Shown here: positions 40,401 through 51,415 of the stretch, in pieces
Numbering within the stretch: position 1 is the stretch's first letter
How the letters are laid out: every line of letters begins with the position of its first letter
Assembly: GCF_037975245.1 (NCBI RefSeq)
Contig: NC_092581.1
Coordinates: forward strand, 6,535,501-6,599,500
Direction: 5' to 3'
Source: Apostichopus japonicus
Lineage: Eukaryota > Echinodermata > Holothuroidea > Aspidochirotida > Stichopodidae
Length of the DNA: 64,000 bases
Position numbers and translations under genes: made by a program
Notes under the pieces: model-generated
Seen by the model: the letters and a program-made list of their open reading frames with translations, nothing else
The model's database searches: none
What the model was told of the DNA's origin: nothing

Positions 40401-43400
40401 ACATTGCTTCATCAAGCCAGTAAAAAGAAAAGCATATATCCCAAACCAAGGATTCCATGTAAGGAGCTGCAATCATTTGTGCAAAAGGATTACAAAAGAT
40501 GGTTTGCAGACAGCATGTTATGAACCTGTTGATTAATTTTGACAGATAACATGCTGCCAATAAAGATGGCTGTATGAATTATCAATCAGGGACTGTTCTT
40601 AATACTTTCATAAACACCAATTGTTAACATGTTCTAGAAAGATCATATAAAACTGGTCACCATCGAGCCCTTTTTTTCTGCTAGGATATAACCTTGGAGG
40701 AAGCAACACTTTATCCACTGCTGAAGCCTTTAAGATGAGCGACAGAACCATAATGAATACAAGTGTTTCTTGCTGTGTTTACAAGAGATGAGGCACACTC
40801 TCTTAGCAAAACTCTTCTGTACTGAATGTACAGAAGATGTAAATATTCCTATACTGTCATCTTGTTGACATACTTCCAATGCTTTTCAAAATGAATATAT
40901 CTCTGTAATCTTACATAAACACTTCAAACTAATCAATCTTTGATACAGTAGGACTTGCAGAAACAAGTTAAATATGATTTGCTAGCCTATACAGGTGAAC
41001 TATGTAACCCTAGACAAAGGGCACATGCTATTTGCAATAATGCGAGCACCATCTGTTTCCACCTGTGCAGGCAAAGTTATCACTTATCATTATAAGTTAA
41101 ACATTAAGAGTAACTAATACCTCTACGTAGCCATTCTGTAATTTCTGTGTGTTGATGGTGATTGATAAAGGGACCATTACATGAAGTCTAAAGAGGCATT
41201 GCTTGATGGTACCAAATTCAGCTTCGTTTTATCTAATAGTCAACTGTAGTCGTTACAGCTCATGCAGAACAAAGCAAAGCTCTGCAAATACTACATGCTC
41301 AACATAATATTAACTGCTGATTATTATTATTAAATGGTCATATCCATTACGCTGGCTATCAGATAGAATCAAAATGAAGATCTTCTTTTTCACTAACATG
41401 GATTATCAACACAAAAATTATGCAACTTCCTGCAAGCTTCCTATGTACTACTTCCCTCCACAAACATGTTCTCAACATGCCAAGATGGGAAGCCTTGTTC
41501 ATATCGTCTGTTTGTTCTTAAACCCTGCACCCACTCTCAGACTTACGTCCATGGTATGCCAAGCCTGTTTCTAAAAGAGGCCACAGTTGTAGCCATGGTG
41601 GATGGGCTGCCCTGTTCTATTATTCTGCCACCCACCGCTATGACATAAATTGGAAGATGCGGCTCGACCCTCATGTGCTGCAAATGTGGTAAAAAACTGA
41701 CAAACTTTCTAATACCACTTGTAAATTTAAGAAGCATGTCAGAAAATCTGTGTTTAATTGTCAGTACGCATCTCTTTTATCACTTTCTAGAATTGCAAAC
41801 TCCCTTCAATGGATGAGACCCAGTGGCAAGAGCGTCCATTTGGTCAGGGGGGGGATGCCCCCCCTGACAGACTCAAATGGACTGCTGGTGCCCTTTTCAG
41901 CTTTTTACTACTTTTTACTTATTCTTGATTATTGACTTTTTATTGCGCTCTCATCTACCTATTGACATTTGTCACGTGTTATTGGTGTAATTTTCTGACA
42001 AAATGGTGATGACACCTATTTATTCTTCGTTTATCTGCAAATTGGCAAGGCCCGGAAAGGGTTGTTTCCAGCAATCTAGGGAGTATCTTTACTCAAAAAG
42101 TTTCTGTACGCTCCACGCTAACCTGTTGTGGCGCTCCACTTGAATAGTGTCAAAAGCGGCCTACAGACCATTCTTGCCCCCCCTGACCAATACCCCTAGC
42201 TCTGCCGCTGGATGAAAGGAATGATAGAACAACATGTCAGAGCAATGCTACAGAGCAATACTACAGAGCAAACGCCATGAATGTAGGTGTGGCAACTGCC
42301 CATCTCCACTTCGTAGACAATTAGCCCAACTTGGTACCTTTGAGGTTGTTTTGAGCTGGTAAATCTGTGCAGGAACAAGCAAGGAATCAGCCAGGGCTGG
42401 AAAACCTTGCGAATCTTCCGAACCAGGTTCGCGAGAGAAAAAAAAAAATGGGACGAAACTTTAAAAAAACACGAAGGAGCAAAAAGTACATCTGTAAAAA
42501 CAATAGGAAAATTTCTGAAGAAAAGTTTCAGAAACAAAAGAAAAATGTCCAGAGAGCGTGCTCGCTATTTTAGTCACAATAGCTTATAACGAGCAATGAT
42601 GTATCCCCAACCCACTCACAAGGGCAATGCCACACGGACACACGCGGCCCAGCGCGGGAAGGTTGCTGTAATAAATCAGCCTCGCTCGAAATGTTTTGAA
42701 CAATATTGCCATTCCACAGTTTTTTATACTTATATTGTACTGTAAGTTTAATAGTTAGTAAACGTTTTCTGTCGTATGAATTTGACTTCAATTCAGTGTT
42801 CCCTCTAAGGTGCGGGATTCCCTTCAACTGACTCAGTAATCCCGCAAAGAAAACATTTGTCTGCTGGAAATCCCCGCATCGTTTTCTTGCATTCGCGATA
42901 AGTTTATACTCAATGCACAATGTATTAACTTGACTGTAAAAAAACTCTGAAAATCAGTAGAGAAATTACCAATTGTGTACGAAAAATAAGTTGGTACATC
43001 TTTCAAATTTTACGAAAGATCCAGCAAAACACTTTCGAAAAATTCACGCAAAACTGGCATATCGTGATAAATGCAACTAATGTCATGTAAACAAGGCTCT
43101 AGTTCACCCAAAAATTCACACAAAACTGGCATATCGTGATAAATGCAACTAATGTCATGTAAACAAGGCTCTAGTTCACCCATTTATGAATAAACCGTAA
43201 GACCACATCTGGTGTTAAGCGGGGGAAAAGAAAGTATTTTCTAGAATTTCCAAAAATACGGAAAAAATAATATCCTACCATAGTTAAGTGCATAGCAAAT
43301 AGCCTAACCACCTCGTCGGTTATGGATCTCACGTAACTATAAAAACACAACTAATTGTATTTTGCGAACTTGACGTTTTCTACAAGAACATGGAAATTAT

Positions 43401-45186
43401 ATTTAGCATTTAGTTAATCATGCCAAGTGGCCTAAAACATGGGATTGCAAGGTTTACATCGTGCTATGTCTGTATGGTATAGACTGTGCCTCGTGTATCA
43501 TGGGGAATAGATTTTTTTGTTCATGCAGAGGAGTCAGTTGGCTTGAGGTGAGTTTCGTTCTCTATACAGTTAATGTTGTAAAGGACGGGTTTTAACGTAT
43601 CAAAAGTCAGTAAATGAAGTTAAAAACTTTATTTCTTTTCAACTTTCTTAACCATGGAATGCTAGAATAACATTTACACATAAAACGGAGAATGGCATTT
43701 TTTTTCCCCACAATTATTTCAAATTCCTTTCACAAGAAATTATCGTCATTTGTTCAATCCTCAAAAAATATCGTCTTGAAAAAAAATTATGGGGATAATA
43801 ATAATTTTCGATATATCACCAAACCCTAGTATGAACTATGTCCCAGTCCAGACCAGTCTTGCACCATTTATTTTCCCTTTCGAAGTTTTAACAAGTCTAT
43901 GAATGAATTCCATCTCTAACTAAATCGTACATGAAGTCATATATGTTAGGAAAAAGCGCCAATACAGCAACCCTTTCTCCTCGAGCAGAATGTTACATGA
44001 GGGAACTTATTACTAGTGTGCTACAATTGACACTTAAATAAGATTGCAACTTCCATCATCGACCCATTAGTGCATCTCATGTACATTTCTTTATTATTTC
44101 ATGTGTTGATTTTGAAAATATTGTTACTGAAATATCAGTTTACCTGATGGTTTTGCCAACCAACCTTCTCAACACATAACTTCTCACTGCATATGAAGGT
44201 CTCGCTGCATGAATTTGCGCTGCATTGCAAGATTGTGTGTAGTCATCACAGAATGTATTCTCCTCATCACATTAGTTATCACAAGACATTACAGGTTGAT
44301 ATTAACACCACCCTTATTTCATGTCATCACAGCACATCATTGCACTATATAGTCACAACTCAAGTTGCATAGCCACCACACTAGTATTCCTAGTCACCAC
44401 TCTATTTATCATATTTTTTGTCACATAATGCTGCCCTTTCCACGTTCCATGTAGATGCAATGTGCATTAAGTCAAATGCAGGTTTTAAAACTTTCCTGTA
44501 ACATGCTTTGCCTCATTTAAAGTTGTCATAAAGAAAGTCATCTACTTGTTACTTCTATATAAGTGTACTTCTACTTGTAGTTTATAGAAAACTTCTGTAT
44601 TTCAAAGCAACTTTCTTATTGCTTTCCTTATTTGTTAAAGAGCTCATTGATTTCTCATACCTACAATACTTAGTTACTGGTTACCTTAATGATTGGAAGT
44701 TTCTTTAAGCACAAAAGTATCAGTTTCACAAACACACCAGTTTCAATTGCTGGTTTAATTCTTTTTTCTTTTAACTATGCACATTGAACAAGGTGCCCCA
44801 ATTGTGTAGGTTTACTTTGCCTCCCACCCATGCCACCATGGTTGAAAATCAAAAGAAATAAATGCAGAACCTACTGTACTGTATCCTAAGATATATTGCC
44901 ATCTTACTTTACAATAAGTTTTTACTCATAGAGACCAATATTTCTTTTGGTATGAATGGAAAACATGTTCCTTAGCAACAAATGTAGTGTCTCTGTAGAA
45001 TATATTTTAAAAAGACTGAGCAAGATGCAAAAGTAATAAAAAAAGACAGTATGTAAACTACAAATGCTCTGGAAATCCTCACCTGTCCATGAAATACAAA
45101 CTGCCTTTCAACTCTTCTTCATTTTCCACAAGAGATGCCGTGCCATCACTTAGTCCTCCATTTTTCCCTGTCACAAACTTGTACAT
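20482..45186 (-). CDS. CCDC181: CCDC181 homologue, five coding exons
   Basis: Coding exons in order on the minus strand: 45186-45083, 39765-39621, 34837-33602, 30724-30570 and 20653-20482. All junctions are GT/AG and in frame, giving 603 residues (human 509). An in-frame TGA lies seven codons before the first ATG. Recognition rests on VLIERDGKFELKKVSEL (human has a near-identical stretch), LSPEQKELKKK, and three spaced motifs AFQAWVKRK (about 463), SYEAWLKAK (about 503) and AFKEWLKTK (about 544) in a charged helical C-terminal half, ending YKYSDYYGYRF. The middle is acidic and low in complexity (runs of D and E near residues 160-190). In mammals CCDC181 binds microtubules and Hook1 and is found in the sperm flagellum and manchette, so a ciliary or flagellar role is inferred. 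The introns, up to 10 kb long, hold most of the transposons at 21-42 kb. Confidence 0.92.
23320..25530 (+). repeat. GGTCA-rich satellite array, about 400-bp unit
   Basis: The phrase GACCTTTGGTGACC recurs at about 23611, 24011, 24412, 24708, 25366 and 25513. Intervals of 400 and 401 mark the full unit; the others are truncated or expanded. Shared phrases include CCGTTAAGTTTGAAAATATT, CACACCTTGG and CAGATGCGGGTCGAC. The two central units are nearly identical, suggesting recent homogenisation. Confidence 0.9.
25645..25712 (+). repeat. (AC)n/(CATA)n microsatellite
   Basis: An uninterrupted run of CA dinucleotides and CATA tetranucleotides of about 68 bases. It explains the HTHTHT-type frames here. 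Confidence 0.95.
26051..30569. other. Remainder of the last CCDC181 intron
   Basis: At 26560-27080 it holds diverged units of the same repeat as 12.3-12.9 kb (TTGACCTC, TTCTTGTTCTCACCAAG, GTTATCATGTTTACAAAG). Elsewhere it is AT-rich with no exon or terminal repeat that I can support. Confidence 0.5.
30745..31050. repeat. 154-bp tandem duplication in a CCDC181 intron
   Basis: Two units start CATGAGAAACTCTAGC at 30745 and 30899 and both end ACTAAAATATC. Differences include a small insertion in the second (GGGAAAATGTTTATATTC). The first unit begins only about 20 bases upstream of the exon acceptor at 30724-30725, in transcript sense. Confidence 0.9.
31386..32902. mobile_element. hAT-like non-autonomous transposon (TAGTGTTCGAC family)
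   Basis: Termini are TAGTGTTCGACCGATAATC and the inverted GTCGAACACTA. Flanks ATCACCAC (31378-31385) and ATCCCCAC (32903-32910) give an 8-bp target duplication with one mismatch. Both subterminal regions are rich in ATCGG/CCGAT repeats, typical of hAT transposase binding regions. It is 1517 bp with no transposase, inside the third CCDC181 intron. A GAG microsatellite lies just outside, at about 31337-31355. Confidence 0.9.
32911..33601. other. CCDC181 intron, nothing recognised
   Basis: AT-rich intron between the hAT-like element and the large central exon. No repeat structure is seen. Confidence 0.4.
36071..37165. mobile_element. hAT-like non-autonomous transposon (TAGTGTTGCAC family)
   Basis: The left end is TAGTGTTGCACTGATTATCG; the right end, inverted, reads ATGTTTTGCACCAATATCC. 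Both sides are flanked by ATCAAAAC (36063-36070 and 37166-37173), an exact 8-bp duplication. ATCGG-type subterminal repeats match the element at 31386-32902. It is 1095 bp, non-coding, and lies in the second CCDC181 intron. Confidence 0.9.
37425..38482. mobile_element. hAT-like element with exact 8-bp duplication, hosting another element
   Basis: Flanks GTGCAATG at 37417-37424 and 38483-38490 match exactly. The left end is CAGTGGCAGCAG; the right, inverted, is CAGGCGCGGCGAAATGG, so the terminal repeats are poorly matched. A run of about 28 G residues follows the left end (37441-37468). One module copy on the minus strand lies at 38391-38433. A second transposon, 37767-38164, is inserted inside. 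Confidence 0.85.
37767..38164 (-). mobile_element. Small hAT-like element (CAGTGGCGGAGC family), nested
   Basis: Termini are TAGTGGCGGAGCGTCC and GCTCCGCCACTG, with flanks CCCTTGCT (37759-37766) and CCCTTACT (38165-38172), an 8-bp duplication with one mismatch. It is about 400 bp and in reverse orientation to the copy at 60442-60819, with which it shares almost its entire body, including the module (38057-38098, minus strand). Confidence 0.88.
38491..39620. other. CCDC181 intron, nothing recognised
   Basis: AT-rich; short frames only. Confidence 0.4.
41821..42210 (-). mobile_element. Small hAT-like element (CAGTGGCGGAGC family)
   Basis: The left end is CAGTGGCAAGAGCGTCC and the right end CTCTGCCGCTG, both decayed. 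The body matches 37767-38164 and the reverse complement of 60442-60819, including a degraded module at 42105-42148. The duplication is imperfect (GATGAGAC against GATGAAAG), so this is an older copy. It lies in the first CCDC181 intron. Confidence 0.8.
42211..45082. other. First CCDC181 intron, remainder
   Basis: A 72-bp tandem duplication (43038-43109 and 43110-43181) is the only clear structure. CAGTGTTCCCTCTAAGG at about 42796 resembles an hAT terminus, but no convincing partner was found. Confidence 0.45.
43038..43181. repeat. 72-bp tandem duplication
   Basis: Two adjacent copies starting AAAAATTCAC and containing GGCATATCGTGATAAATG differ at one or two positions, so the duplication is recent. 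Confidence 0.95.
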
Positions 45187-46156
45187 TTCCAATTTCACAC
45201 TTAATCATCGGGTGTTCGTTGCTGCCTTGTTTTTTTCTTTTTGCAATCAAATCTGGTTAAAAGTTCTTTGATATCATCTTTGATCCTCTATACAATATAT
45301 CCAAAAGCGTAATATCTCTGAATATTCCAACTGAAATCACGATGTAACAGTGAATGTCCAACATTAAATCATGCTGGTCTATCAAATGTGCACTTAGTTT
45401 CAGATTGTTAATGCAATGATAACTTGTTAGTATTTGTATTACTATGTAACATTAGTTACTAGCAAGTAGTAAGTAGAAGACCTGACCAAACTTGTCTTAC
45501 TTGATTCTTTGTAAAATGAACAACCAGCATATTGTGCAAACCAAGTCTGTATTCAATATATTGCTTAATGATGATCTACCATCTTCCAATACTCTGACTG
45601 AATAATTTATGGATGATCAGCTCTCCGTCAGTATGAGAACTGTTTTGCTTACAAATGTACTTCACTTACATTTATCACAAGCTACAGTAAAGGTTACAGG
45701 CTACTAGTACTAGTAATACAACTACAATCGCCTACACGGATATTGGCTCGTTAAACTAGGAAGTGTAAACAAGGCAACTTACATTAACAACACGCATTGG
45801 TACAATTTGATAGCAAAAGACATAGAACGATCTATTGTAACTGTGATATGGTAGGTTAAAAGGTTAGGCTTTGCCTGAGGGCAAAGGTTTTGCACCACTC
45901 CTAGCCTAATGTTACTCCTAGGCCAGTCCGTTGCTTACTCTGCCACTGTTAGTCCTAGGCTCCTACTGTAGCTTAATAGCATAACTCCAATGTAGGAGGA
46001 GATGCCTATAGTATGCGCTACAATGCGAAAGTGAAAGGGCAGACTGCATTCAAGCCGGAAACAGTGTCTTGCCACCGTGAATATGATTGCTCCAGTCAGC
46101 GGTTCTTACGGCGTAGTATATACTGTTCGTGGGCTGTTATTAATTCAGTTTCTTAC

Positions 46157-46330
46157 CTTAGTCAATAAACGAGGCCAGAGGTGTTGATAAGGAAATTTTA
46201 TAAACCATTTGGAGATGGGCAGACCAAATCACCGATGCACCTTGCAACAAAGGTCATGGTTGGTTTCTAAGCATCTGCGCTTGGAGTGTTTACATCAGCA
46301 ACACCTTAGAGGACGCTGTGTCATAAAGTA
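46157..46330 (-). other. Possible non-coding first exon and promoter zone of the CCDC181-like gene
   Basis: On the minus strand, TTGACTAAG is followed by GTAAGAA, a near-consensus donor (exon end 46157), about 970 bases upstream of the coding start at 45186. The upstream start of such an exon cannot be fixed. No TATA box is seen. Weak evidence. Confidence 0.3.
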
Positions 46331-46804
46331 GCTCTGAAGTAGCTAGTAGAGCCTCCGAACAGAAAGCTCCATTTACAGAGGTCACTGCGAGAATTATGCG
46401 TTCATTTTTGTCATTTATTATTCATTGCCCAAGACAATGAGAATCTGCGACGGTACGAGTGCATGCGTGTATGAATGTGACGGCCGTGACTTGCATATAT
46501 GGTAACTCAAAAAGTAGAGGAGAGATTAATTTCATATTTGAATAGCGGATTTAATTTAAATGAGTACAATAATAACCATATTCATAGTATTTTTACAGGG
46601 GCAACAGGGTCAGTTTAGGTGATCAGTGGTCAAAACCGGACAAAAATTGTAAGCACATTACTCGGGGTAAATTTTGGACGGAATTCATTGTAAATATACA
46701 ATTCAGCACCTGGGCGAGTGAAAAACAATTTTGTCGTGGAAGTCAAATGTCCTTGAGGACCTTTTAGACACGGTAACTCTGAAATTTGCATACGCTAAAT
46801 ACTT

Positions 46805-46901
46805 GTGGTGGCGCTCCGCTCAGATAGTGTCGAAAGCGCCCTTACAGACCATTTTTGCCCCCCCCCCCTCCCCCCGAACAATACCCCTAGCTCCGGCACT
46901 G
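46805..46901 (-). mobile_element. Truncated CAGTGGCGGAGC-family fragment
   Basis: About 97 bases match the right end of the small family (GGTGGCGCTCCGCTCAGATAG, then AATACCCCTAGCTCCGGCACTG). The left part is missing. Confidence 0.75.
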
Positions 46902-48761
46902 CCCATAGCCAACAGCTTTTGGAGCTTTGGAAATACCTCAATCGTCTCCGCGGTAAAACAAAACTCAAGTCGCGCCATCCCCTAAGTTGTGCGTGTGGCA
47001 TGCATTTTATTAAGGTACGTTTTTACACTTCGAAATGTTTGCCTCTCCAGACCGTCTCAGTCCACCCATCCCCTTCCTAGTTGCAGAAATGAGGGAAATT
47101 TTGCAGAACAAGAAAAATAAGTAACAAAAATGAGGAGGATAATCTAACCTGAAGTGAGAACATTTTTTAGTCTTTCGTATACTTTATATTAATGGACACT
47201 ATAACTTCCGAAAATAACAATTTTAAGTAAACTTACTGGCAGAAAGTTTGAAAATATAAGATGTTCTTCTTTTAACTAGTACTAGATTTATTCTACCAGG
47301 TTTTAGTTCATATATTGCTATATAATGGTGTATACGTACGTGTCTAGTCATATGCTGGAATGCAGACGACCAATGGAAATGTTTCGGAAGAAGCTCATAA
47401 CCTCAGAGTTTCTGTCACCTTTTTGGTAGACGTGAATTATAGTCCTGTAGAGTTCCAAATGTCAAAGGCCCACAGCTCTGCCAATTAGTGACTTGCAGTT
47501 TCATCCACACACTACACAGGGCGTCAGTAACTTTCGACACATGGGTTGAGTATTTTTTCTCCGACAAAGAGTTTTTTTTCCAACAAAATCTGAAACTTCA
47601 CAACACCACCAAATCTCCCAAAATGATAACTCCTGAATGGTCTTTGCGCTGACAATGCACTATGAACAATTGATCCCTTTTAATTCCCATTATCAGCCTA
47701 CTAATAGTTAAATGTCAATGTTTTGTCAAGACATCAAACTTTCTCGAAAAGTAATTAAAAATGTCGAGACAAAATGTCGAAACTTGGAGATCAAACATAA
47801 AAATTTCGAGATCAAACATGATTAATTTGACACACGTTTAAGATGAATTTCGAGATAAGATATCAACTTTTTTAGAATTATTTGAGTGGAGCCTCTTGCA
47901 GCTAGGCTCCCGTAATAGCCTACCAAATAATTTCCCCATGGCTGTTGATTTCAAGATGATTTCTTCTCTCCCTGGTACAATTCTAAGTTCAATTAAACTC
48001 TGTAAAATTATTTTAATATACTGATTGGAAACAATAATAGGTACAAACTATTTGGCCTTAATAGTAGTACTGATCGTGAGTACTCGATGATTCCTTTGCC
48101 AGAAATAATTCGCCTCTATAAAAACTGCATAGAGGTTGCAAAGACTTGGGTCACACGTGATGGGGAATCTGATCCATGATTGGTTCAATATTACCTATAC
48201 TTCGGGACAGCATTAATATTCTTAAATCTATCACTAAATGAACAATCTTGGGTGAGAAAGAAAACAACCCATAGTCCTAATGTTTGGTTATGTTGTTCGT
48301 TGTCTGCAAATACGGACTCCTAAACTAGACGTCTGACAATGGACCGAACAGTTTCTTATGTATATCTACATTAGGAAACCGTTGGAATTAATAGGGGAAA
48401 TTTGAAGGTGAGAAGTGCAAAGGTTTCAATACCTTACAGGAGTTTTTATTGGAACTAAAAGGGGGCATAATACATCACTTCATGACATAAGCACAGTTAG
48501 TCGGATAATATTTCCATGTTGTGTATGATAAGGATTTTACAGGATTGCTAGAGCGGTCTCGGGCTCGAGACTTCGATTCCTATATGGCACCCGAGATCGA
48601 GTCATTCGCATTCGAGACCAAGACGAGCCAATCCAAGATGGAGACTGGGTGGTGAGTCGGTGTCCGCCGGATCGACTGCGACTGCTAGAACACTTCGTTG
48701 CTGCACATTGGAGATCCATTATATAGCGTCCCCAGACGAAAGTCGGTACGCGCATGGCCTC
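46902..48761. other. Intergenic, no gene recognised
   Basis: At about 47750-47870 TTTCGAGAT-type short repeats recur, as they do at 51580-51860. No exons or paired termini are seen. Confidence 0.4.
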
Positions 48762-48766
48762 TTTCA

Positions 48767-49152
48767 CAGGGGCGTCGGAGCCGGTACTGCAGGTCCGGCG
48801 AAGGCCGGACCAACATATACACAGCGCAAAAAAAGAAAAAAGAGTAGGACTAAGAAAAAAAAAATGGAAAAAAATAAAGATCCAAAATGAAACATACTTC
48901 AAAAATGTGTTTCAGAAGTTTAAGCGGGCTAAATGTGACTACTCTGGCATGGCAGGGGTCTTGTTTTCAAGCTCGGGAAGTGCCATTTCCTGCAATCTGG
49001 GAGGCATTTTTCAAAATTTTCTTCATTACGCTACGCGCCAATCATGGTGGCGCGTAGCGTTGTTTGACCTACCAAAAGTCCCCCCGATAATTATGATAGA
49101 TGGCCACACTCTGATCTGCCGTACCAATCCCAAAGAGCTTCCGATGCCCCTG
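48767..49152 (-). mobile_element. 386-bp non-autonomous element with 5-bp duplication
   Basis: Termini are CAGGGGCGTCGGAGCC and the inverted CAGGGGCATCGGAAGC. Flanks TTTCA (48762-48766 and 49153-49157) match exactly. It contains a module copy on the minus strand (49027-49065). It has the same duplication length as the 2-kb family but different termini. Confidence 0.85.
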
Positions 49153-49456
49153 TTTCACAACCACAGATCGAGGGAGAGTATGCACCATAACACATTTATT
49201 GTAGTTGCCATTTGTCATTCTCCTAATATGTTTCCTTGTACACGGTAGACTACTGGATGCGATTCAGATACCATGGACTCAAACATTCAATTTAGTAACG
49301 TTGCTTCATCTCATGAAGGAGAATTACCCGTAAAACACATTTAGTCATCAAGGGGTTCCGTAGCAAACTCGTTTAGGAATGAGAAGAACTCCACACTATT
49401 TAAGACTTAGCTTATGATTACATACTTTATCATGAAGCAATATAAAGGTACATCAA

Positions 49457-51410
49457 CAGGCGCGTATCCAGGATTTTGTAACCCGGGGGCGCGAATTACT
49501 ATCTAAGCGGAGCGCCACCATCGGTTGGCGCGGAGCGTACAAGAAAATTTCTGGTTTTGATACCCCCCAGATCACCGGAAATGGCACTTCTCGGGCTTGA
49601 AAATGACCAACCTGATGTACACTTTTGCCTGAGTACCAAGTATTTCCCAAAAGTTTTTTTTTCCATCCATAACATTTTTGAAGATTGTCACCAGTCACAC
49701 ATCATGTTCGATCTCATTGCATGTCCTGTGGATCATTCATTGTTTTTGTAGCTGATTCTACGTCACGGCCCACAATATCCGAAAGCCCCACTTTTCATGG
49801 TTTTAAGCCCATTATTTGTTCAGAATTTGAAAATTCACATTTTTCGTGAATAAAATCACTTGAAAACATACCCATAATGTTGCACAAAATTCAATCTATG
49901 GACAACCAATATAGAAAAAAAACCTCCTTGAACCACTAACAGACAGGTCAAAATTGCACGAGTAGAGGGAAGTATGATGAAGAATGTTGGTCAGGAAATT
50001 TTCGAAAATTCAGACACAGGTAATTTATTGGTGTATAGAAATATTAAAACCTGTTATAACGGCTATTATAAAACTTGGTTGAAGGAAATGAAAAATAGCA
50101 GATATTTCCGATATCAGATAACCGAACACTACACACATAGGCGTAGGAGGCGGGGGCTGCAGCCCCCCCCCCCCCCAACCAGATTTTTTCCCCTGAAATT
50201 CGGGCAATATGCTGATAATTTTTCGGGCACCTACTGAAAGAAAAAATTAATAGCAATGGTGTAGTTTAAGGAAATGAATAGTTCAAAAATTATCTCCTTG
50301 GTAATTAAAATAAAGTCCTAAGCTTGGCCGACTAATTCGCCATTACCACTGTAAAAGAGGGTTTTGACATAATTGGACCTGTATGCTTTTTCTCCATAAG
50401 ACATTTGGTTGTTTACATTAGCATCCGGCGGTATGCTGCGCAACTTTCACGGACCGTACGGTACACGATGCGATGTAATGACCGATGCTTGCTTATACGA
50501 TATTGACACTAACATGTTGAATGCGCGCGAAGCGCGCGAAAAATTTTGGTTATATTTTTCGGGCAAGTCGTTACAGCCCCAAGTCCAATTGGGCTCCTTC
50601 TACACACATAGACAGTTTTGAGGCTGTTCACCCTGGAACATTTTAATCAGTGAGCATTTTCATGCTCACATATATGATGTGATATCTGCTCTTTGCTTTG
50701 CCAATGGAGGGGCGAAGCCTGTAGGCAAACTATCTAAGCGTAGCGCCACTATGAGTTGGCGCGAAGCGTACAAGAAAATTTTGGCCGAAAATGCCTCCCA
50801 GATCGCTGGAAATGACACTTCCCAGGCCTTGTAAGTTGCATCTAAGCATTGTCTCTTTTGAAATTACTAGCGATATCATAAAGAAAATTTGCTCGGGACG
50901 GGGCGGTCGCCCCTTCCCGAAATGCGTCATGTTCCCCGACGACTCGGTTGAGTTCAAGACCAGCCACAGTTGGTTCCATAGCACAATTGTACAATTGTTT
51001 AAGGCGTCCATACACACACACGCGTTATGATAGACCATATATAGTATATAGATACATTAGTGAAAGAGGAAAAATGGAAACGTCAAAAATGGAGTTGTCG
51101 GTGTCAAGGGTAGGGTGAGGCGCACGACCCCTCCGTAATCCTTGATCTGTCACTGGCTACCCTGTGTTTATTATAGGGGTCAGCGCTGTAATTATGACTG
51201 TTCCTCTTTCTCTTCCCGAGGTCTTGGCGTTTATCTTCTACTCCCTCCTGTTCTCCTTTTTTTCTCTTTCTTCTTTTCTTTTCTTTTCCCTTCCTTCCCT
51301 CCTCCTTTTATTTTTTCCCCCTCATTTTCCCTTTTTTCTTCTTTTTTTTCTCTCCTCTTTTCCTTACCCGGGGGGCGCGCGCCCCCAGCGCCCCCCTGGA
51401 TACGCGCCTG
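49457..51410 (+). mobile_element. Non-autonomous DNA transposon, 2-kb family copy B (uninterrupted)
   Basis: The left terminus is CAGGCGCGTATCCAGG and the right terminus CTGGATACGCGCCTG. The flanks are an exact ATCAA (49452-49456 and 51411-51415). At 1954 bp it is the reference copy. Order: module at 49499-49540, a unique body, the hairpin at 50522-50538, a second module at 50730-50772, a pyrimidine tract at about 51195-51367, then the right terminus. Short frames such as DACLYDIDTNMLNAREAREK around the hairpin are preserved in the other copies, but there is no transposase. Confidence 0.95.
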
Positions 51411-51415
51411 ATCAA

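Noticed and set aside
42796-46319. Possible hAT-like pair: CAGTGTTCCCTCTAAGG at 42796 and an inverted look-alike near 46303-46319
   Set aside because: The flanks do not match as a target duplication, the termini differ, and the interval would contain a CCDC181 coding exon.
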